In this document: one piece after another, positions 55,713 to 64,000 of the stretch
Position numbering within the stretch: position 1 is the first letter of the stretch
Layout of the letters: each line of letters opens with the position of its first letter
Assembly (NCBI RefSeq): GCF_004402015.1
Contig: NZ_SOPW01000012.1
Location: 1-64,000 of the forward strand
From: Filobacillus milosensis
Lineage (GTDB): Bacteria; Bacillota; Bacilli; Bacillales; Alkalibacillaceae
Direction: 5' to 3'
DNA: 64,000 nt
Position numbers and translations under genes: made by a program
The notes under the pieces: model-generated
Database searches by the model: none
What the model was told of the DNA's origin: nothing
Seen by the model: the letters and a program-made list of their open reading frames with translations, nothing else

Positions 55713-57377
55713 ATGTCTAAAGAAGTAAAAACAATCCGTGCACCAAGAGGTACAGAACTAAATACAAAAGGGTGGGTTCAAGAAGCAGCTTTACGAATGC
55801 TGATGAATAACCTGGATCCCGAGGTTGCTGAAAATCCGGATGAACTAGTGGTTTATGGAGGTATTGGGAAAGCAGCCCGTAACTGGGAGAGCTACGAAGC
55901 GATTGTAAATACATTGAAATTATTAGAAGAAGATGAAACGATGCTTGTGCAATCAGGTAAACCTGTTGCAGTGTTTAAGTCACACAAAGATGCGCCAAGA
56001 GTTCTTTTAGCGAATTCAAATCTGGTTCCGGCTTGGGCGAACTGGGATCATTTCCGTGAGCTTGAGAAAAAAGGCCTTATGATGTATGGGCAGATGACGG
56101 CGGGTAGCTGGATTTATATTGGAACTCAAGGGATATTACAAGGAACATATGAAACATTTGCTGAAGCGGCTCGTCAACATTTTGGTGGTTCGCTTCAAGG
56201 TACGCTAACTGTGACAGCGGGTCTTGGTGGAATGGGTGGTGCCCAACCATTGGCAGTTACGATGAATGATGGTGTCGTGATTGCGATTGAGGTTGATGAA
56301 ACACGAATTAAACGTCGTATTGAACATCGCTATTTAGATAAAATGGCTACGTCATTAGACGAGGCTTTAGAGATGGCTAATGAGGCTAAAGCTTCAGGAA
56401 AGCCATTATCCATCGGTCTGCTTGGAAACGCTGCAGAAATTTTACCTGAATTAGTTGAGCGTGGTGAAACGCCTGATTTAGTTACTGATCAAACATCGGC
56501 TCACGACCCATTAAACGGTTACTTGCCAGTGGGTTACTCAATGGAAAAAGGGGCAGAGATGCGCCAGTCAAATCCAGATGAGTACCTTAAAGACTCACGT
56601 TCTAGTATTAAAGCTCACGTACAGGCGATGCTCGATTTACAGAAAGCAGGAGCTGTAACGTTTGATTATGGAAACAACATCCGCCAAGAAGCTTATAATG
56701 AAGGATTGGAAAATGCTTTTGATTTTCCTGGATTCGTTCCAGCATTTATTCGCCCGCAGTTCTGTGAAGGTAAAGGACCTTTCCGCTGGGCAGCACTATC
56801 TGGAGACCCTGAAGACATTTACAAAATCGACGAAGTGTTGCTAAAAGAATTTGCTTACAACGAACACTTGTGTAAATGGATTCGCATGGCACGTGAAAAA
56901 GTGGCCTTTCAAGGACTGCCATCTCGTATTTGCTGGTTAGGATATGGAGAGCGAGCACGCTTTGGAAAAATCATTAATGAGATGGTGGCTAACGGAGAAA
57001 TTTCAGCACCGGTTGTTATTGGCCGTGATCACTTAGATGCTGGATCTGTTGCTTCACCAAACCGTGAAACAGAATCGATGAAGGACGGAAGTGATGCAGT
57101 GGCAGACTGGCCAATTTTAAATGCGTTGATTAATTCAGTGAACGGTGCCAGCTGGGTATCTGTTCACCACGGTGGTGGTGTAGGTATGGGCTACTCACTA
57201 CACGCCGGTATGGTTATCGTAGCAGATGGAACTGAGGATGCAGCTGAGCGTTTAGAACGCGTTCTGACATCTGACCCAGGCATGGGTGTGGCGCGTCATG
57301 TTGATGCAGGCTATGAATTAGCTGAAACAACGGCTCGTGAAAAAGGCGTACAAATCCCGATGTTGAATCAAGATTAA
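55713..57377 (+). CDS. hutU: Urocanate hydratase
   Basis: The 554-residue enzyme starts with the family-typical [32 protein letters not shown], has the NAD+-binding [12 protein letters not shown] loop and the catalytic cysteine region ([27 protein letters not shown]). It turns urocanate to imidazolonepropionate. GGGAGG lies upstream of the ATG. Confidence 0.97.
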   Translation: MSKEVKTIRAPRGTELNTKGWVQEAALRMLMNNLDPEVAENPDELVVYGGIGKAARNWESYEAIVNTLKLLEEDETMLVQSGKPVAVFKSHKDAPRVLLANSNLVPAWANWDHFRELEKKGLMMYGQMTAGSWIYIGTQGILQGTYETFAEAARQHFGGSLQGTLTVTAGLGGMGGAQPLAVTMNDGVVIAIEVDETRIKRRIEHRYLDKMATSLDEALEMANEAKASGKPLSIGLLGNAAEILPELVERGETPDLVTDQTSAHDPLNGYLPVGYSMEKGAEMRQSNPDEYLKDSRSSIKAHVQAMLDLQKAGAVTFDYGNNIRQEAYNEGLENAFDFPGFVPAFIRPQFCEGKGPFRWAALSGDPEDIYKIDEVLLKEFAYNEHLCKWIRMAREKVAFQGLPSRICWLGYGERARFGKIINEMVANGEISAPVVIGRDHLDAGSVASPNRETESMKDGSDAVADWPILNALINSVNGASWVSVHHGGGVGMGYSLHAGMVIVADGTEDAAERLERVLTSDPGMGVARHVDAGYELAETTAREKGVQIPMLNQD

Positions 57378-57396
57378 TCAATACTAAATTAATTTT

Positions 57397-57513
57397 GCGA
57401 GTTATTGAGAAAAAGTGGCGAGTCGAAGTAGCTGTCCTGGCGAGTGACTGACCCCAAAACGGCGAGTGAGAACACTTCCCAAGTGGCGAGTCAACCACCC
57501 GTGTTGGCGCAGT
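57397..57513. repeat. About-21-bp phased array, core TGGCGAGT, six units, between hutU and hutI
   Basis: GCGAGT (last copy GCGCAGT) starts at 57397, 57418, 57440, 57462, 57486 and 57507, giving intervals of 21, 22, 22, 24 and 21. The bases between cores do not repeat. The array lies inside the polycistronic hut transcript. Confidence 0.75.
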
Positions 57514-57541
57514 GCCACTCTCAATTCGTCATTATCATTAA

Positions 57542-59765
<2,224 letters not shown>

Positions 59766-59871
59766 CTATGACGAAAATATAAATTTTTTAAAGGAATCTA
59801 GCTCGCCATGTCGAAATAGAATTATAGGAGTAATATACCATATCATAAGTTCTATAGGAGTGAGCCTTTAG

Positions 59872-60393
59872 ATGAAAAAGCTAAATCGATGGATTCTCGG
59901 TTTATTCATAGTCATCATTGGCTTGGCGAGCTATCTAGTTGTCGAAGCGAATGGAAGCAGTGGTCAATTTATCAGCATGAGCCATTCTGGAGTTCAACAT
60001 GATTTATTCGAAGAACATGAGGAAATTTACTTGGGTAAATGGTTGAAATGGACTGGTGAAGATTCTCCAGTAATTAAAAATGTAAATATTTATACTGATG
60101 ATGGACAACTTTTAACAGAAAATCATCCAGAAATACGTATTAATACATATGTAGATGAAAGCCTTACAACTGGAGTAATCTATAACAAAGCGGATCATAT
60201 GCAGTTGATTAGTAAATATAAAAAAGCTGAAAACTATCAACTAAAATCTAATGATATCATGCTGGTATTTGAAATTGACCTGCTTAACCCAACCTATCAA
60301 TTCAATCTCGATCAATTTGAAATTGAATTCGAACTAAATGGGCGATTAAAGAAACAACAATTGATTATGAAAAACTTTATATTTCATCAGTAA
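59872..60393 (+). CDS. Secreted or membrane-anchored protein of unknown function
   Basis: I do not recognise this 173-residue protein. It has one N-terminal hydrophobic helix (about 7-26), followed by a beta-rich outside domain (HEEIYLGKWLKWTGEDSPVIKNVNIYTDDG..., FEIEFELNGRLKKQQLIMKNF). There is no lipobox or cell-wall signal. The ATG lies after a GGAGTGAG-type site. It is followed by a small coiled-coil gene but no operon is evident. Confidence 0.7.
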   Translation: MKKLNRWILGLFIVIIGLASYLVVEANGSSGQFISMSHSGVQHDLFEEHEEIYLGKWLKWTGEDSPVIKNVNIYTDDGQLLTENHPEIRINTYVDESLTTGVIYNKADHMQLISKYKKAENYQLKSNDIMLVFEIDLLNPTYQFNLDQFEIEFELNGRLKKQQLIMKNFIFHQ

Positions 60394-60496
60394 GGTTGGG
60401 TAGAATATACCTGGCCTTTATTTTTTGACTAAAGTTTTACTTATTGTAAATCGTTCTAATTTTTCTTAAAATGTGAAGAAGAAAGGAGTTTTAATT

Positions 60497-60679
60497 TTGA
60501 AAAAAGCAGATGTACAAGCTCGAATAGATGAAGTGAAAATGGATTATATTCGTATCCAAGGAGATTTAGATAAATTAGAAGCAAATGGCGGTAACGTCAC
60601 AATGCTCGAAAAAACATTATCACGATATGAAGAAGAATTAGCAGAACTGAGAAAACAGTTAGATCAGGCTGCTGAATAA
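60497..60679 (+). CDS. Small coiled-coil protein, SE1832-like
   Basis: The 60-residue product starts at TTG 60497, eight bases after AAAGGAG; an ATG eight codons earlier has no site. It is one or two amphipathic helices (ARIDEVKMDYIRIQGDLDKLEANGGNVTMLEKTLSRYEEELAELRKQL). It resembles the SE1832 family of small Firmicute proteins, from memory. Function unknown. Confidence 0.72.
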   Translation: MKKADVQARIDEVKMDYIRIQGDLDKLEANGGNVTMLEKTLSRYEEELAELRKQLDQAAE

Positions 60680-60685
60680 TAGTCG

Positions 60686-60722
60686 AAAGACCTGCCTCTT
60701 TTTAAGAGGTAAGGTCTTTTTT
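60686..60722 (+). terminator. Terminator of the small coiled-coil gene
   Basis: AAGACCT and CCTC steps pair with GAGG and AGGTCTT, followed by a T-run. Confidence 0.85.
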
Positions 60723-60940
60723 TATTTAACTTTCCTGCAACTCATCTAGTAAATTCCTTCAAAACTATCACTTCGATAAAAACATAAAATGATAAAGACC
60801 CTCCGTCCTGTAAAAATGACCAATTACATATTTTTATAGTCATAATCTTCAACCCTATTAATAAACTATGAATAACAATAATAAAAAGATAGATAGGCAT
60901 AAAGCAAAAGCAGTGCATAAAAGATTAGGGGAGAGAATTT

Positions 60941-62128
60941 ATGAGGTGTTTAATAGTTTCCAATACTGATCGAATGGTTCTGATGTTTTTTGTTCCACAT
61001 ATTAAGTTGCTTACGAAACTGGGGTATGAAGTGTCGCTTGCTGTACCAAAAACGGATACCTATATCCATCAATTGAAAGAACAGCTGCCCGATATTCCCA
61101 TCCATCACATACCTTTTACTCGAAACCTTAATCCAGTAAAAAATATGAAAGCTTATAAATCCTTAAGAAATCTAATAAAAAAGCAAGACTTTGATTTGAT
61201 TCATGTCCATACACCGATTGCTTCTTTTTTAACTCGAATGATTACACCAAAAGGACAAGCTTTAATTTATACCGCACATGGGTTTCATTTTCACGAAAAT
61301 GGCTCAAAAATTAACAACCGTATTTATTATTTAGCTGAAAAATTTGCAGCTAAAAAAACATCTCAACTCATCGTCATTAATGAAGATGACCGAACACAAG
61401 CTACATCAATATTTCCGGATGAAAAAATTAACCACATTAAAGGTGTAGGAGTAGATGCATCTTATTTTAATCCTGAACATTTTTCAGAGGATGATAAGAC
61501 AAAAATAAAACAATCGATGGGTATCCCAGAACAGTATCAAGTCATAACGCATGTTGCAGAATTCACCGATAATAAGCGGCAGAAGGATATTATTCTAGCT
61601 GCAGAAAAAATGAAAAGTTTAACTAAGGAATTTGTCATTTTGCTGGTGGGTGAAGGTCCAGGTAGAGATGAAATAAAAGCTGAAATAAGTAAAAGAAATT
61701 TGGACGAGCATGTGCGATGTACGGGGTTTCTGCATAATATTCATGAAGTGTTAAGTATTACGGATATTGGATTGCTTGTTTCGTTACGTGAGGGTCTTCC
61801 GAAATCCTTAATGGAAATGATGTCGATGGAAATACCAGTCGTAGCAACAGATATAAGGGGAAATCGGGATTTAGTTACCGATTGTGAACAAGGGTATTTA
61901 ATCCCGCTTGAATCTCCAGATGATATTGAACTTTCTTGTCTTCAATTAATGCAAGATGAAAATCTAAGAAAATATTTAGGTAAACAAGGACGAGAGAAAA
62001 TCTTAAAAGAATATGATTTGAATTTAATTTTAGGAGAATTACAAAACATCTACCAGTCGTTTAAGCCTCCTGTCGAAAATGAGTTAAATGTTCTTAAAAA
62101 CAATAAAAAAATTAAAAGTGTACTATGA
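60941..62128 (+). CDS. Glycosyltransferase family 4 (EpsD-like)
   Basis: The 395-residue GT-B enzyme has an acceptor-side N-terminal half (DLIHVHTPIASFLTRM, IYTAHGFHFH) and the donor-side motif SLREGLPKSLMEMMSMEIPVVAT with the EX7E-like glutamates. It should add a sugar to a lipid-linked oligosaccharide or exopolysaccharide precursor. It is the first gene of a polysaccharide cluster with a deacetylase-like protein and a polymerase/ligase. Confidence 0.88.
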   Translation: MRCLIVSNTDRMVLMFFVPHIKLLTKLGYEVSLAVPKTDTYIHQLKEQLPDIPIHHIPFTRNLNPVKNMKAYKSLRNLIKKQDFDLIHVHTPIASFLTRMITPKGQALIYTAHGFHFHENGSKINNRIYYLAEKFAAKKTSQLIVINEDDRTQATSIFPDEKINHIKGVGVDASYFNPEHFSEDDKTKIKQSMGIPEQYQVITHVAEFTDNKRQKDIILAAEKMKSLTKEFVILLVGEGPGRDEIKAEISKRNLDEHVRCTGFLHNIHEVLSITDIGLLVSLREGLPKSLMEMMSMEIPVVATDIRGNRDLVTDCEQGYLIPLESPDDIELSCLQLMQDENLRKYLGKQGREKILKEYDLNLILGELQNIYQSFKPPVENELNVLKNNKKIKSVL

Positions 62129-62145
62129 ATGGTTTGAGGTGACTT

Positions 62146-63171
62146 ATGAATAATGGAAAGTTCGTCATATCGCTTGATTTTGAATTGAATTGGGGTGTCC
62201 ATGATTGTCTACCAGTTGAACAATATATAAACAATTTATTAGGGGTTAGAGCCGTTATTCCAATGGTTCTGGAACTTTTCTCAAAACATAATATTCACGC
62301 AACATGGGCGACGGTAGGTTTTCTATTTTTCTCGAATAAAAAAGATCTCTTAAAAGCTCTTCCTGTCGAGCAGCCAGCGTATGAGAATGAAAAATTATCA
62401 TCCTATGCTCATTTAGAAAACGTAGGTTTTAACGAAGATGATGACCGGCTTCACTATGGTTCTGAGCTGATTGAATTAATTAAACGTCACGACAATCAAG
62501 AAATCGCCACACATACGTTTAGTCATTACTATTGTCTCGCTGAAGGTGCAACGTCACGTGCTTTTGAAGTAGATCTCCAGAAAGCTTTATATGTAGGTGA
62601 GCAAAACGGTGTATTGTTTAAATCTATTGTTTTTCCAAGAAACCAGATAGATCCTTCACATCTATCAATATGTGAAGCGAATGGGATACAAGCTTACCGT
62701 GGAAACCAGGACTGTTGGTTATATGATGTAACTACAAAAAAGGATCATATTTTTAAGAGACTTCTCAGGTTGGTGGATACCTATATCAACCTAACAGGCT
62801 CACACATCTATTCATGGGAAAGCTTAATCGATGGGTTTTCAATGGTTAATGTACCTGCTAGTCAATTTTTAAGGCCATTTTCAAGGAAACTAAAATGGCT
62901 GGAACCATTAAAAATAAGGCGCATCAAAAAAGGAATGACCAAAGCAGCTAAAACGGGTCAAATCTATCATCTATGGTGGCATCCTCATAACTTTGGGACC
63001 CAAATTAATCAAAACATGAAATTATTGAGCAAAATAATCTCACATTATAACGAATTAAATGCGAAGTATGGGTTTGAAAGCTGTTCAATGTCAGATATTA
63101 GTAACTATGCACTAACTGAATCTAATTATAAACGTGGTGTAAGTCATGATGTTAACAAGGAAAGCTATTGA
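62146..63171 (+). CDS. Polysaccharide deacetylase-like protein in an exopolysaccharide cluster
   Basis: The 341-residue protein has the NodB-like opening SLDFELNWGVHD, the ATWATVGFLFF strand, EIATHTFSHYYCL with the metal histidines, and HLWWHPHNFG near the end. There is no signal peptide, so it may act in the cytoplasm on a precursor. It lies 17 bases after the glycosyltransferase and overlaps the next gene. Confidence 0.82.
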   Translation: MNNGKFVISLDFELNWGVHDCLPVEQYINNLLGVRAVIPMVLELFSKHNIHATWATVGFLFFSNKKDLLKALPVEQPAYENEKLSSYAHLENVGFNEDDDRLHYGSELIELIKRHDNQEIATHTFSHYYCLAEGATSRAFEVDLQKALYVGEQNGVLFKSIVFPRNQIDPSHLSICEANGIQAYRGNQDCWLYDVTTKKDHIFKRLLRLVDTYINLTGSHIYSWESLIDGFSMVNVPASQFLRPFSRKLKWLEPLKIRRIKKGMTKAAKTGQIYHLWWHPHNFGTQINQNMKLLSKIISHYNELNAKYGFESCSMSDISNYALTESNYKRGVSHDVNKESY

Positions 63172-64000
63172 TTTTGGAGTTATTAGATTATTAGTATTTT
63201 TTATTCCATTTATGTTTTATATCAATTTGATTGTTCAATTGAATGTTTCTTTAGCTGATTTGTTTATGATGATCGTGCTCCTATGGTTTCTAATAGATCA
63301 TGATAATCGAAAGATTCTGGCCGTTGTTATAAATAAGTATCACCTAATCTTGGTGTATATGCTATTACTTATCTATTTTTGTATTTTGAGTATGCTTAAC
63401 TACATTACGAATACAACTATTGATTTCCCATATGGTGTCTCAGCCATTTTAAAACTATCAGTCAATTTTGTTTATATTACAATCTTCTTAGTTTACCTAG
63501 AGAAATATAAGGGTGAGATATTGAACACTATTTTGAAGTGGTGGAAGTATGTTGCGGTCATCATTTCACTTATATGTATAGGAAGTGTTTTTCTTTATAG
63601 TAATGGAAATGATTACGGACTGACATTAGACGGCCGAGCACAAGGTACGTTTAAAGATCCGAATTTAGCCGCTTTATATTTAATCGTCTCCTTTACGATC
63701 ATTGCTCTATTAAATCTTTTTTCTAATAAAAAGACGAGTATTAGTTTGAGTATGGTAATTGTTTTAATCGCAATTTTAGTAACAGCATCTAGAGGTGGTA
63801 TTTTAGGTATCTCTTTAGGTCTAATGTTAGTGATATTTCTCAGTTTTATAGCTGGGAGAGTAAAAGAATTGTTTTTGTTTTTAATCATGACTGTTCTCTG
63901 TTCAACGATCATTCTTTGGATCGACTCATCTTCGGATGTATTAAGCTTTGCTTTTGAAAGAGTGTCAGGAATAAGTGTTCAAGAGGAAGGTACGTCTTAT
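63146..64000 (+). CDS. O-antigen ligase/polymerase-like membrane protein (partial)
   Basis: An open frame from the ATG pair at 63146/63149 runs 285 codons to the window edge without a stop. It overlaps the end of the deacetylase gene by 26 bases. The translation has at least seven hydrophobic segments, and the RAQGTFKDPN-type loop and TASRGGILG segment are typical of Wzy_C O-antigen ligase/polymerase proteins. It should join or export sugar repeat units. Its C-terminus is outside the window. Confidence 0.8.
   Translation, partial: MMLTRKAIDFGVIRLLVFFIPFMFYINLIVQLNVSLADLFMMIVLLWFLIDHDNRKILAVVINKYHLILVYMLLLIYFCILSMLNYITNTTIDFPYGVSAILKLSVNFVYITIFLVYLEKYKGEILNTILKWWKYVAVIISLICIGSVFLYSNGNDYGLTLDGRAQGTFKDPNLAALYLIVSFTIIALLNLFSNKKTSISLSMVIVLIAILVTASRGGILGISLGLMLVIFLSFIAGRVKELFLFLIMTVLCSTIILWIDSSSDVLSFAFERVSGISVQEEGTSY

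Noticed and set aside
59815-59870. Extra copies of the TTCTCATAG family before the 59872 gene
   Set aside because: TTATAGGAG and TCTATAGGAG are present but are about 29 bases apart, out of the 21-bp phase, and only two occur.

Overview
The window is 64 kb of AT-rich chromosomal DNA from a spore-forming Gram-positive bacterium of the Bacillaceae, probably a halophile or haloalkaliphile. This rests on AGGAGG-type ribosome binding sites with frequent TTG and GTG starts, intrinsic terminators after most units, a CotF-type spore coat gene, an SLH-anchored protease, a NaChBac-type sodium channel, a BCCT osmolyte transporter, and a HutP-controlled hut operon. The species cannot be fixed from the sequence. 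I saw no rRNA, tRNA, CRISPR array, prophage or complete insertion sequence.

Layout. 0-11.6 kb: two tandem subtilases, a NarL-type two-component system, a ykkCD-like SMR pair, a voltage-gated sodium channel, a coiled-coil protein, a membrane-anchored polysaccharide deacetylase and a CotF-like protein. 11.8-13.5 kb: PadR/DUF1700/DUF4097 operon. 13.8-24.4 kb: methionine-to-cysteine operon yrrT-luxS-mccA-mccB, pdxK, an MFS exporter, a Fur-boxed ferric iron ABC transporter and cysK. 24.5-32.9 kb: kynurenine pathway genes kynA and kynUB, a PAS-GGDEF-EAL protein, a lipoprotein, methionine gamma-lyase and rarD. 33-41.7 kb: small conserved genes, an ArsR-like regulator with an MFS exporter, typA, a ferritin-like protein and a large secreted nuclease. 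41.9-50.2 kb: oppABCDF and kbl-tdh. 50.3-59.8 kb: TPR protein, BCCT transporter, acyl-CoA thioesterase and hutPHUIG. 60.9-64 kb: start of an exopolysaccharide cluster that runs off the window.

The genes suggest a cell that lives on protein and amino acids. Secreted proteases and Opp supply peptides. Histidine, tryptophan, threonine and methionine each have a dedicated catabolic unit, with visible candidate CodY, CcpA (cre), Fur and HutP sites.

The most unusual signal is not a gene. Six intergenic regions hold short arrays in which a conserved 8-12 bp core recurs about every 21 bp while the DNA between cores does not repeat. Four different cores are used (AACTCCATTAAT, TTCTCATAG, TCCGGAAA, TGGCGAGT), and two of them each occur at two distant loci. 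In three arrays the 21-bp period is exact throughout (six, five and eight units). Three arrays lie between the terminators of convergent genes. Two lie inside the hut operon, one of these in the leader between the HutP terminator and hutH. I know of no described element that matches this pattern.
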